Shown: one piece after another, positions 52,316-60,363 of the stretch | Numbering within the stretch: position 1 is the stretch's first letter | Layout: each line of letters opens with the position of its first letter | Position numbers and translations under genes: made by a program | DNA from: Halococcus agarilyticus | GTDB taxonomy: Archaea; Halobacteriota; Halobacteria; Halobacteriales; Halococcaceae | Direction: 5' to 3' | DNA length: 64,000 bases | Assembly: GCF_000334895.1 (NCBI RefSeq) | Contig: NZ_BAFM01000004.1 | Location: 1-64,000, forward strand | The notes under the pieces: model-generated | Seen by the model: the letters and a program-made list of their open reading frames with translations, nothing else | What the model was told of the DNA's origin: nothing | Databases searched by the model: none

Positions 52316-54580
52316 TCAGTCGTAGCGATCGCGTTCCTCGTGGGCCACCCGGTCGCCGTACCGATCGACCAGCGGCCGGTAGGCGTCGCCGAGCGCGCGG
52401 AGGCACTCGCGGGTCGAGACGTAGCCGAGGTCGTTGGCGACGCGCTCGACCGGGCGACCCTGGAGGATTCGGGCGACGACCAGACGCTCCTCGCGGGCCG
52501 AGAGATGGCTACTCTCGGGATCGGTGAGATGGACGAGTGCGAGCCGGCGAAAGGCGTCGGGGTCGATGGCGGCGAGACCCGGCCCATACGCTGCGGCTGC
52601 GATCGTCCGCCACTCGTGGGCCGAGAGATCGAGCGGTGTCGTGACGGCGCTCGCAGCCATGACTGTGCGGACGATGTCGGGATCGAGGTCGGCGAGCGAG
52701 TCGGTCAGCAGGCCGCCGATCCGTCCGACGAACCACCGAGCGTGGCGGTCGCGGAGAGCGTGGCCAGACTCCGAGAGCGGTGCGAACATGAGCGCGGAGT
52801 GTTCGCCGCTGCGGTCGTTGCGGGTGATCGCGAGGTGAACAGGTGAAAAACCGTTGCGAGCCCAGAACCGGACGAGTTGGGGCGTCGCACCGTAGCCGAC
52901 ACCGAGCCAGTCGATTTCGTCGTCCTCGCTCGCCGAACGAATCTCGTCGAGCAGTCGTGAGCCGAGCCCGCGCGATCGAGCGGCGGGATGGGTGGCGATC
53001 CGGAGCACGCGCCGGCCGGTCGTGACTCCTGCTTCGAGGTCGCGACATTGGCTGGTGAGCACGTCCGGGAGGAGGTGGCCCTCGATCCGATTTCCTTCGT
53101 ACACCGAGCGCCGGAGATCGGCAGAAAGGCCGCCTTCGCGGGCGAGCAGCGCGACCGACACCACGTGGCCGTCGTGACACAGCGCGTGCACGGTGACGTT
53201 CGGTGCGTCGAGCAGTCGCGCGAGGTCGTTCGGCTCCGTCCGGTAGTGGGCCGCGACGAGGAGTCCGAACGCCTCTCGAAGCTCCACCTCGTCGGCGAGC
53301 AACTCGTCGGCCGAGAGGCGTTCGTGGGTCACGGTCTCGGGCGTGGCCTCGGCGACCAGCGACGCGACGGACGGGCGCGCGTCGAGCAGGAGGGCTCGAA
53401 AGAGCCATACCTCGATCGGATCGCCGGCGGCGTACCTGATCGGATCGTCGAGACGTTGCTCGGTCACGTCGAACGCGCTTTCGGCGAGTCGGTCCCGAAA
53501 CCGGACCGAGAACCCCCGCCCCGCCCCCTCGTAGCCGTGGACGGTCGTGACGAACGCCACCGCGGGGGCGTCGAGGAACGTCGCGAGTCGGTCGACGGGC
53601 AGTGCGGCGGCCTCGTCGACGATGGCGACGTCAGCGGTAGCGAGCGCTTCGTCTTCGACGGCGGCCGCCGGCTCCGCGAACCGTACCCGCCCGCCACCTG
53701 GCGTGTCGAGGCACTGTGGGTTCTCGTCGCGGTCCGTGCCGGCGAGCGCATCGAGGGTTTCGAGGAGTTCGCGCGCCCGCTCGAACACGGCGGCGGCGCT
53801 CCGGTAGCTTGGTGCGGTCACGAGAACCTCGTTCCCCTCGGCAGCCAGCGCGCCCGCGGCGAGGCCGGCGGCGCTCGACTTCCCGCGGCCGCGGTCGGCC
53901 TCGACGACGAGTGCGTGACCCTGCTCGCGGAGACGTTCGAACACCTGGACAGCGTCGGCTTGGTCGGCCGTGAGACAGGCGTCGTAAGTCGCCTGCGGGA
54001 ACGAGTGGTCGCTCGGTGGCGCTGGTGGCTGCCGCTCCGTCGCCACCGGTGGGTCGGTAAGACCATCACGCTCGATAGTTCCGGAATCGACATCGACGAT
54101 CGCGATTCCAGGGTGAGCGCGGAGCGTCTCGACGAGCCAGGTCCGGAACCGACCGCCGACAGCCTCGCCGTCGAACGGTGGGACAGCGAGCGTCTCGTCG
54201 AAGCCGTCCCGCCGATCGGGCCACGCATCGAGCGGCGGCGTACAGAGCACGACGAGACCGCCGCCGTCGACCGCACCCACGGTGCGGCCGAGCGCGTTCG
54301 GCCGGCACTCGTCGTGACAGTCGAGCACGACCGCCGTTCGAGTTGTTCCGAGGAGCGCATCGGCGCGCTTCGGGGTGACGCGCTCGCAATCGCGGAAATC
54401 GGCTCCGTTCGCGGCCTTCGTCGCGACGATCGTCGTCTCGGAGGCGGGAACGCCCGCACCGTCGAGCGCGTCGGTCGCCGCCCGGTAGCTCGCCTCGCGC
54501 TCGCCCGCGAGCACGAGCAGCCGGCGCTCGTTCGCGCGGCGGGCTTCGTCGCGGAGCGCGGCCGCGAGGTCGGCGATCAT
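52316..54580 (-). CDS. tmcA: tRNA(Met) cytidine acetyltransferase
   Basis: 754 aa. Domain order: N-terminal DUF1726-like domain (about 1-130), an RNA-helicase-like ATPase with Walker A VEADRGRGKSSAAGL and Walker B VAIVDEAAALPVD, a GNAT domain with the acetyl-CoA loop RIATHPAARSRGLGSRLL, and a C-terminal tRNA-binding region. TmcA makes N4-acetylcytidine in RNA, in bacteria at the tRNA-Met wobble position, and in archaea homologues modify many RNAs. Full length with no lesion. The 32-nt gap to crcB is convergent. Confidence 0.94.
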   Translation of the reverse strand: MIADLAAALRDEARRANERRLLVLAGEREASYRAATDALDGAGVPASETTIVATKAANGADFRDCERVTPKRADALLGTTRTAVVLDCHDECRPNALGRTVGAVDGGGLVVLCTPPLDAWPDRRDGFDETLAVPPFDGEAVGGRFRTWLVETLRAHPGIAIVDVDSGTIERDGLTDPPVATERQPPAPPSDHSFPQATYDACLTADQADAVQVFERLREQGHALVVEADRGRGKSSAAGLAAGALAAEGNEVLVTAPSYRSAAAVFERARELLETLDALAGTDRDENPQCLDTPGGGRVRFAEPAAAVEDEALATADVAIVDEAAALPVDRLATFLDAPAVAFVTTVHGYEGAGRGFSVRFRDRLAESAFDVTEQRLDDPIRYAAGDPIEVWLFRALLLDARPSVASLVAEATPETVTHERLSADELLADEVELREAFGLLVAAHYRTEPNDLARLLDAPNVTVHALCHDGHVVSVALLAREGGLSADLRRSVYEGNRIEGHLLPDVLTSQCRDLEAGVTTGRRVLRIATHPAARSRGLGSRLLDEIRSASEDDEIDWLGVGYGATPQLVRFWARNGFSPVHLAITRNDRSGEHSALMFAPLSESGHALRDRHARWFVGRIGGLLTDSLADLDPDIVRTVMAASAVTTPLDLSAHEWRTIAAAAYGPGLAAIDPDAFRRLALVHLTDPESSHLSAREERLVVARILQGRPVERVANDLGYVSTRECLRALGDAYRPLVDRYGDRVAHEERDRYD

Positions 54581-54690
54581 GGGAGATCACGGCGGTGGGA
54601 CGGTATGGGAACGTCGGTTCCGGCTCGGCGAGTGCTCGAATCCCGATCACCGATAGAACTTATGTCATGGGTCACGAACGCGACGGTAGG

Positions 54691-55023
54691 ATGGACGACC
54701 GCGACGGCTCCACTACGTCATCGATCGATCGACTGCGGAGCCGTTTCGGTGGGTCCACCGACTCCGCCGACGAGAACGAGTCGTCGGAGAAATCGGCGTG
54801 GCAGCGATACGGATCGTTGCTCCAGATATTTTTCATCCTGGCGGCGGCGTTCGGCGGCGCGATCGTGAGCGTCGCCTCGACCGCGATCGACCGGACGGAG
54901 GAGTTCGCCCGGGAGGGCGGTCCCGCACTGCTCGACACTCTCTGGCCGGTGCTCGTCGGCGCTACGCTGCTCGCGGTCGTGGTCTGCGTGGGCGTCGTCG
55001 CACTCGGGGTTCGGAACGTGTAG
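54691..55023 (+). CDS. Small membrane protein with acidic cytoplasmic head
   Basis: 110 aa. A hydrophilic N-terminal region of about 48 residues rich in Ser/Asp (MDDRDGSTTSSIDRLRSRF) precedes two transmembrane helices (LLQIFFILAAAFGGAIVSVAS and TLWPVLVGATLLAVVVCVGVVAL, each about 20-23 residues). No family is recognised. The start is uncertain: the ATG at 54691 is 5 nt from the site expected from a TATA-like AACTTATG near 54660; an in-frame ATG at 54667 would add eight residues. Confidence 0.65.
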   Translation: MDDRDGSTTSSIDRLRSRFGGSTDSADENESSEKSAWQRYGSLLQIFFILAAAFGGAIVSVASTAIDRTEEFAREGGPALLDTLWPVLVGATLLAVVVCVGVVALGVRNV

Positions 55024-55050
55024 CGTCTGGCGTCGGCTGCCGCGTAGCGA

Positions 55051-55476
55051 TCACTGGAGGCGGGCGTACGCCGAGGCGAACTTCGACTGGTGATAGCCGA
55101 CGATAGCACCGACGAGGGCAACTTGTGCGAGAACGGCGGAAACTCCCACCGTGCTCAAACCGTACATGAGGGCCAGCAGTGGAACGAGAAGCACTACACC
55201 GATCACGAGCTGCTGGCCCAGCGGTGCATCGGCGTACAACTGCCTCGCCTTCCTACCGCGTTTGGTCCGTGCGAGCCACCCGAACAGCGCAACGCCGAAC
55301 AGCACCCCGCAGAGCAGCGCGAGCAGAAACGCCGGCAGTCCGAACGCATCACCGACGTACTCGTTGACAGTCAGCGCCGCCCAGATGCCCCAGAGCACGA
55401 CGAAGAAGACGTGCCAGAGTGGACTGTTGCCGAGCGGGAATTTCGGCACTTCGTCGATTCGTGTCGCCATCGGCAT
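55051..55476 (-). CDS. Four-helix membrane protein of unknown function
   Basis: 141 aa. Starts MPMATRIDEVPKFPLGNSPLWHV and then has about four hydrophobic segments (FFVVLWGIWAALTV, LPAFLLALLCGVLFGVALFGWLA, QQLVIGVVLLVPLLALMYGL, VSAVLAQVALVGAIVGY). A basic loop (RTKRGRKARQLY) separates the halves. A TATA-like CTTTTCTATC lies about 26 nt upstream of the ATG at 55476; an ATG two codons later is also possible. Convergent with the preceding gene. Confidence 0.75.
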   Translation of the reverse strand: MPMATRIDEVPKFPLGNSPLWHVFFVVLWGIWAALTVNEYVGDAFGLPAFLLALLCGVLFGVALFGWLARTKRGRKARQLYADAPLGQQLVIGVVLLVPLLALMYGLSTVGVSAVLAQVALVGAIVGYHQSKFASAYARLQ

Positions 55477-55568
55477 GGTGTCGTTCGAGTGAGACGATAG
55501 AAAAGCTTTGGGACGGCCTGTCAACGTCCCCGTGCGCCCGGCTCGCACGCCGTGAGCGGTTGAAAGCG

Positions 55569-55731
55569 TTTTTATGCGGGCCTCCGCTACCCCGCGCTAC
55601 AACCCGTGCGGGGTTGATGACGCTCCCAGCCTCACAGGACTCTCAGGCCGCCGGCGGGGCGGCCAGTCGGGATCGACGTGGTTCCGGCGAAGGCGGGGGA
55701 CGAAGAGCCCGCGCACGGGACGGACCAACCA
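55569..55731 (+). ncRNA. Structured GC-rich leader upstream of rpl7ae, possible box H/ACA-type RNA
   Basis: After a TATA-like TTTTTAT (55569-55575) the 155 nt before rpl7ae form several perfect stems: CCCCGC/GCGGGG (55590-55595 with 55608-55613), GGCCGCC/GGCGGCC (55646-55652 with 55658-55664) and CCCG/CGGG near 55709. A TTGATGA segment (55614-55620) resembles the GA-rich side of a kink-turn, the RNA fold bound by L7Ae, and an ACA lies at 55634-55636. Most haloarchaeal mRNAs have no such leader. It could be a guide RNA cotranscribed with, or an autoregulatory element of, the L7Ae operon. The guide pockets and targets were not established. Confidence 0.45.
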
Positions 55732-56094
55732 ATGTCAGTATACGTCACCTATGACGTCCCGGCGGATCTCGAGGACGACGCCATCGAGGCGCTCGAAGTC
55801 GCCCGGGACACTGGAACTGTGAAGAAAGGGACCAACGAGACGACGAAAGCTGTGGAGCGCGACAGCGCCGAACTCGTCTACATCGCCGAAGACGTGAGTC
55901 CCGAAGAGATCGTGATGCACCTGCCGGAGCTCGCCGACGAGAAGGAGATCCCCTTCGTGTTCGTCGAGACTCAGGACGACGTCGGCCACGCAGCGGGTCT
56001 CGAAGTCGGCAGCGCCGCGGCGGCGATCGTCGACGCGGGCGACGCCGACGAGCAGGTGGAGACGATTACGAGCAAGGTCGAGGACCTCCGATAG
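55732..56094 (+). CDS. rpl7ae: Ribosomal protein L7Ae
   Basis: 120 aa. Family sequence is clear: [51 protein letters not shown] in consecutive blocks, with the kink-turn-binding segment [11 protein letters not shown]7Ae is part of the large ribosomal subunit and of archaeal box C/D and H/ACA RNPs and RNase P. It heads the L7Ae-S28e-L24e-Ndk operon and is preceded by an unusual structured leader. The start ATG matches the usual MSVYVTYD N-terminus. Confidence 0.97.
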   Translation: MSVYVTYDVPADLEDDAIEALEVARDTGTVKKGTNETTKAVERDSAELVYIAEDVSPEEIVMHLPELADEKEIPFVFVETQDDVGHAAGLEVGSAAAAIVDAGDADEQVETITSKVEDLR

Positions 56095-56098
56095 GACG

Positions 56099-56320
56099 AT
56101 GAGCGCAGAAGGGGAGTCCGACTCCACGCCCGCCGAAGTCATCGAGGTCGTCGGCAAGACCGGGATGCACGGCGAGGCGATGCAGGTCAAATGCCGCATC
56201 CAGGGCGGCGAGAACCGGGGACGAATCATCACACGGAACTGTCTCGGCCCCGTCCGCGAGGGCGACGTGCTCCAGCTCAGGGAGACCGCTCGCGAGGCCG
56301 ACGCCATCGGGGGTCGCTGA
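56099..56320 (+). CDS. rps28e: Ribosomal protein S28e
   Basis: 73 aa, OB-fold protein of the small subunit, full length. Typical text is [52 protein letters not shown], read as adjacent strands. It starts 4 nt after rpl7ae and its TGA shares a base with the rpl24e ATG, so expression is coupled. Confidence 0.97.
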   Translation: MSAEGESDSTPAEVIEVVGKTGMHGEAMQVKCRIQGGENRGRIITRNCLGPVREGDVLQLRETAREADAIGGR

Positions 56321-56865
56321 TGGTTCGCACGCGTTCGTGTGATTACTGCGGTACGGACATCGAACCCGGCACCGGAACGATGTTCGTCCACGTCGACGGG
56401 CGCGTCGTGCACTACTGCTCGTCGAAGTGTGAGAACAACGCCGACCTCGGCCGGGCCGCGCGCGACCTCGAATGGACCGCCGAGGGCCAGCGGATGGCGG
56501 GCGGCGAGGCCGGCACGGCCGACGAGATCGAGCAGGTCGCGGCCGAGCCGGATGAGGACCAGACCGACACCGTCGCTGACGAGATCGACACGGCACCCGA
56601 CGAAACCGAGGCCGAGGCGGTCGCCGCAGCGGCGGGCGACGCGGGCTCGCGATCGGGCGAGCCGACAGCCGACACCGACGCCGCCGACGACACCGGGGCC
56701 GAGACCGAGGAACTCGACGAGATCGAGGGCCGACCGGCCGGCGGTCGCGAGGACGAAGAGGGAACGACGGCAGCGGCCGATCCCGACGAGGCCGAGGCGA
56801 CCGTCGATAACGAGGAGACGGTGCGCGATACCGACGACAGTGGCGAGGACGAGGACGAGCAGTGA
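56320..56865 (+). CDS. rpl24e: Ribosomal protein L24e with long acidic C-terminal extension
   Basis: 181 aa, against about 60-70 aa for typical archaeal L24e. Residues 1-60 are the L24e zinc ribbon with Cys7, Cys10, Cys33 and Cys37 (CDYCGTDIEPGTG, VVHYCSSKCENN). Residues from about 61 on are a low-complexity Asp/Glu/Ala/Thr tail with no Cys and almost no hydrophobic residues. The tail frame is continuous to the ndk GTG, overlapping it by 4 nt, so it is not an artefact of a missed stop. It may be a disordered, salt-responsive extension. Confidence 0.95.
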   Translation: MVRTRSCDYCGTDIEPGTGTMFVHVDGRVVHYCSSKCENNADLGRAARDLEWTAEGQRMAGGEAGTADEIEQVAAEPDEDQTDTVADEIDTAPDETEAEAVAAAAGDAGSRSGEPTADTDAADDTGAETEELDEIEGRPAGGREDEEGTTAAADPDEAEATVDNEETVRDTDDSGEDEDEQ

Positions 56866-57344
56866 GTCACCACGACGAGCGGACGTTCGTGATGGCGAAA
56901 CCCGACGCCGTTCAACGGGGATTGATCGGCGAGATCGTCGCCCGGCTCGAAGGCAAGGGTCTCACGATGGTCGGCGGGAAGTTCATGCGGATCGACGAGG
57001 AGCTCGCCCACGAACACTACGCCGAGCACGAGGACAAGCCGTTCTTCGAGGGACTCGTCGAGTTCATCACCTCCGGACCCGTGTTCGCGATGGTCTGGGA
57101 GGGCACTGACGCGACGCGCCAGGTCCGCCGGCTGATGGGCGAGACGGACGCGCAGGAGGCTGCCCCGGGAACGATCCGTGGCGATCTCGGCAACGACCTC
57201 GGCCACAACCTGATCCACGGGAGCGATCACGAGGACGAAGGGGCCAACGAGCGCGAGATCGAGCTGTTCTTCGAGGAGAGCGAGCTCGTCGACTGGGAGC
57301 ACGACACCGCGACGTGGGTCTACGAGGACGCGGACGACCACTGA
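56862..57344 (+). CDS. ndk: Nucleoside diphosphate kinase
   Basis: 160 aa from a GTG. The catalytic histidine motif is NLIHGSD, and KPDAVQRGLIGEIVARLE near the N-terminus is diagnostic. It equilibrates nucleoside di- and triphosphates. A short acidic stretch follows the active site (HEDEGANEREIELFF). It is the fourth gene of the L7Ae operon, coupled to rpl24e by GTGA. The C-terminal WVYEDADDH matches the family end. Confidence 0.96.
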   Translation: MSHHDERTFVMAKPDAVQRGLIGEIVARLEGKGLTMVGGKFMRIDEELAHEHYAEHEDKPFFEGLVEFITSGPVFAMVWEGTDATRQVRRLMGETDAQEAAPGTIRGDLGNDLGHNLIHGSDHEDEGANEREIELFFEESELVDWEHDTATWVYEDADDH

Positions 57345-57443
57345 CAGTACTGGTGGGGACGTGACCGAACAGTCTCGCCGGTACCGCCAGTAACGAAGAC
57401 CGATTCATCCGCGACGAATCTCGACGCAAACGAGAACCACAGA

Positions 57444-57536
57444 CCACACACCTCCCCAGCCGACTCCCTCGCTCGCTACGCTCGCTCAGTCATCCCTCGC
57501 ACGAGTCGTGCGCCTCCGGCGCACTCCCGCGCGCCA
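57444..57536 (+). repeat. Family II modular intergenic repeat, copy 2
   Basis: Same three boxes as copy 1: CCACACACCTCCCCA (57444-57458), CATCCCTCGCACGAGTCG (57491-57508) and CCCGCGCGCCA (57526-57536). The first spacer differs wholly from copy 1. The second spacer here forms a perfect 7-bp hairpin GTGCGCC-TCC-GGCGCAC (57508-57524). It lies in the 296-nt gap between ndk and the acylase gene; the rest of that gap holds only the acylase promoter (CTTTATATC, about 57611-57619). Confidence 0.8.
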
Positions 57537-57640
57537 CCGTAACGGAGAAGCGACGTTCGAACGATGACGGTCGGAGCAAATCACCAACCAGTTCATCACC
57601 GTTTTCGCGGCTTTATATCGCGCGCCACGTAGTGACACGC

Positions 57641-60022
57641 ATGGACAGCGATCTCACGCGGCGCGCGCTCGTGGGGGCGATCCTCGCGGGCGGCGTCGGC
57701 GCGAGCGTGTTCTCGCCCGTCAGAGGGTATCTCGAACGGTTCGCGCCGCTCTCGGGGTCGGCGTGGGACGCGACCGACCGGCCGGACTCCCGCACGATCG
57801 AGGGCCCCTACGGCGCGGCCGAGGTGCGCTACGACGAGTACGGCGTGCCGAACGTCACCGGCGAGAGCGAGGAAGCGCTCTACTACGCGGTCGGGTACGC
57901 CCAGGCGCGCGATCGGGCCTTCCAGCTGGATCTCCAGCGCCGACAGATGCGCGGCGAGCTGTCGGCGGTCGTCGGCGAGCAGACCCTCGATTCCGACGAG
58001 TTCCGGACGAAGATGGATTTCGCGGGCGCGGCGCAGGTGACGTGGGACTCGCTCGCGGACTCTCGGGCCGGTGCACTCACCGAAGCCTACACCGCGGGCG
58101 TCAACGAGATCATGGCGAACGACCCGTCGGCGCTCGAATTTTCCTTACTAGAGTACGAGCCCGACCCGTGGACGCCGGTCGACACGATCTTGATGCAAAA
58201 GCAGATCGCGTGGACTCTCACGGGGAGCTTCCGGACGCTCCGGACGTCGCTCGTGGCCGACCGGCTCGGCGGGGAGGTCGCCGAGGAGCTCTACCCGTCG
58301 CGGCTCGACCACGAGTCGCCGATCATCCGCGATGGGGGGATCGACCAGGCGAGCCAGCAGGGATCGAGAACGGAGCACGAATCGTCGCCACACACCGTCG
58401 ATCCCGCGCTCGCCGATTGGTTGAGTCAGTTCGAGTCACCGTCGGGGATCGGCTCGAACAGCTGGGTGGTTTCGGGCGAGCACACCGCGAGCGGCGCGCC
58501 GATCGTGGCGAACGATCCCCATCTGAGCCTGATGGCTCCCCCCGTGTGGTACGAGATGAACCTCAGCACCCCGGCAACGAGCGTTCGCGGCGTGACCTTC
58601 CCGGGGGTGCCGTTCGTGGTCATCGGCGAGAACGACGCCGGCGCGTGGGGATTCACGAACACCGGCGCGGACGTGATCGACTTCTACCGGTACGACACGC
58701 GGAACGGCGAGTATCGATACGAGGACGAGTGGCGCGAGTTCGAGACCGAACAGCGGACGATCGAGGTCGACGGCGGCGAGAACAAGCAGATGACCGTCAG
58801 GAAGACCGTCCACGGCCCGGTCATCGAGCGCGAGGGCGAACGGGTTGGAGTCGCGTGGACCGGCCACACCGCGGAGTCGACGCCCCAGGCGATCTATCAA
58901 TACAGTCAGAGCGAAGGGCTCGACGACATCGTCGAGGCCACACGAAACTTCGACGTGCCGACCCAGAACCTCGTGTACGCAGACCGCGACGGCAACACGC
59001 TCTATTACGTCACCGGCAGAATCCCGATCCGCACCACCGACGGCGAAGTGGTTCCGGGGGATCGAATCTTCGACGGCTCCGCTGGCGAGGGCGAGTGGCA
59101 GGGGTTCACACCCTTCGGCACCTCCTCGTGGGAGGGGTTCGTGCCGTTCGAGGAGAAGCCACACGTGATGAACCCCGATTACATCGGCACGGCGAACCAG
59201 CGAGTCGTGGACGATCCGGAGCACTACATCGCCGAGGCGTACTCCGATCCGTATCGCGGCATCCGGATCTACGACCGGCTCGACCGGCGGGCGCAATCGG
59301 ACGAGCCGATCGATCCTCAGTTCGTGAAGGAGCTCCAGCGTGACACGCTCGACCTGCGCGCCGAGGCGCTCGTGCCGCTGCTCGTCGAGATCGCGCGCGC
59401 GGCGGACGATACGGCCGAAATCGGGCAGTACGTCGACGCGCTCGACGACTGGGATCGCCGAATGGAGCGTGACTCGCTCGCGGCACTGCTGTTCACGCGG
59501 TGGTTCGACGAGTACCGAGAGCGGGTCTTCGGCCCGACCTTCGAGGAGCACGATCTCGGTTCGTCGTACTACCCGAACGACTGGGTACTCCAGCATCTCG
59601 GTCCCGACAGTCGGTGGTTCGAGGGACGTTCGCGTGCCGGGGTCATGCTTGATGCGCTCGACGCGGCGATCGAGGAGATCGAGGACGCCGAGTACGACAC
59701 CTACGGTGGGTACAACACCACCGGGGCGATGGATCATCCACTCGGCCTCGACTTCCTCGGCTACCCCGCGCTCCCCACGGACGGCTCGCGCGCGACGGTG
59801 AACAACTACGCCGTCGAGAACCCCACGGGGAGCAGTTGGCGGATGGTCTGTCCGATGGACGGCCCCTCTCAGGGGGTGGTTCCCGGGGGCAACTCGGGAT
59901 CGTACTACTCCGGGCACTACGACGACCAGCTCGAACTGTGGGCCGACACCGAGTACAAGTCGATGAGTCGGGAGATCCGGGGCGAGTCGACGCTCACCTT
60001 CGAGCAGGGGGACGACCAGTGA
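57641..60022 (+). CDS. Penicillin acylase-family Ntn hydrolase
   Basis: 793 aa precursor. An N-terminal TRRALVGAILAGG segment resembles a Tat signal. The spacer and alpha-like chain run to Gly271, and the nucleophile is Ser272 in GIGSNSWVVSG, the S-N-x-W autoprocessing site of penicillin acylases. Further conserved regions include IVANDPHL, GVTFPGVPFVVIGENDAGAWGFTN, and near the C-terminus NYAVENPTGSSWRMV with PGGNSGSYYSGHYDDQLELW. It would cleave amides, possibly acyl-homoserine lactones, on the outside of the cell. A TATA-like CTTTATATC about 26 nt upstream fits a leaderless ATG. It is coupled to the next gene by GTGA. Confidence 0.92.
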   Translation: MDSDLTRRALVGAILAGGVGASVFSPVRGYLERFAPLSGSAWDATDRPDSRTIEGPYGAAEVRYDEYGVPNVTGESEEALYYAVGYAQARDRAFQLDLQRRQMRGELSAVVGEQTLDSDEFRTKMDFAGAAQVTWDSLADSRAGALTEAYTAGVNEIMANDPSALEFSLLEYEPDPWTPVDTILMQKQIAWTLTGSFRTLRTSLVADRLGGEVAEELYPSRLDHESPIIRDGGIDQASQQGSRTEHESSPHTVDPALADWLSQFESPSGIGSNSWVVSGEHTASGAPIVANDPHLSLMAPPVWYEMNLSTPATSVRGVTFPGVPFVVIGENDAGAWGFTNTGADVIDFYRYDTRNGEYRYEDEWREFETEQRTIEVDGGENKQMTVRKTVHGPVIEREGERVGVAWTGHTAESTPQAIYQYSQSEGLDDIVEATRNFDVPTQNLVYADRDGNTLYYVTGRIPIRTTDGEVVPGDRIFDGSAGEGEWQGFTPFGTSSWEGFVPFEEKPHVMNPDYIGTANQRVVDDPEHYIAEAYSDPYRGIRIYDRLDRRAQSDEPIDPQFVKELQRDTLDLRAEALVPLLVEIARAADDTAEIGQYVDALDDWDRRMERDSLAALLFTRWFDEYRERVFGPTFEEHDLGSSYYPNDWVLQHLGPDSRWFEGRSRAGVMLDALDAAIEEIEDAEYDTYGGYNTTGAMDHPLGLDFLGYPALPTDGSRATVNNYAVENPTGSSWRMVCPMDGPSQGVVPGGNSGSYYSGHYDDQLELWADTEYKSMSREIRGESTLTFEQGDDQ

Positions 60023-60357
60023 GCCTCACGAACCGGTGGCGGCGGTTCCGGTCGGCCGAGGCCTGGCGGTGGCTGACGATGATCGTCGCCATCGCCGTCG
60101 GGCTCGTTGCTGCGTGGGTCCACTGGGCCGGGCTGTTCGTCGGCGGCGCGCTCGTGGGGCTCGCGTCGGCCACCCGTGGCCGCGCGCTGCTCGCTGGCTT
60201 CGGGTTCGGCGTGCTCGTCGTGGCGCTGTTCGTCGTGGCGCTGTTCGTCGGCGGCGACCTGACGCAGTACCTCGCGATGGGCCGGATCGTCGCCATCAGT
60301 CTCGCCCTCCCGCCCGTGGTGGCGGCGTTCGCGGCGCTCTCGCGGTGGCTGGTGTAG
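60019..60357 (+). CDS. Small membrane protein coupled to the acylase gene
   Basis: 112 aa from a GTG overlapping the acylase stop. A basic start (SLTNRWRRFRSAEAWRW) is followed by about four hydrophobic segments (LTMIVAIAVGLVAAWVHWAG, LFVGGALVGLASA, ALLAGFGFGVLVVALFVVALFVGG, IVAISLALPPVVAAFAAL). No family is recognised. The overlap suggests a role linked to the exported acylase, for instance anchoring or export, but this is only inferred. Confidence 0.72.
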   Translation: MSLTNRWRRFRSAEAWRWLTMIVAIAVGLVAAWVHWAGLFVGGALVGLASATRGRALLAGFGFGVLVVALFVVALFVGGDLTQYLAMGRIVAISLALPPVVAAFAALSRWLV

Positions 60358-60363
60358 CGCCGG

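Noticed and set aside
55569-55731. A tRNA or canonical C/D box RNA in the L7Ae leader
   Set aside because: No cloverleaf can be drawn and no CTGA D box follows the TTGATGA at the right distance.
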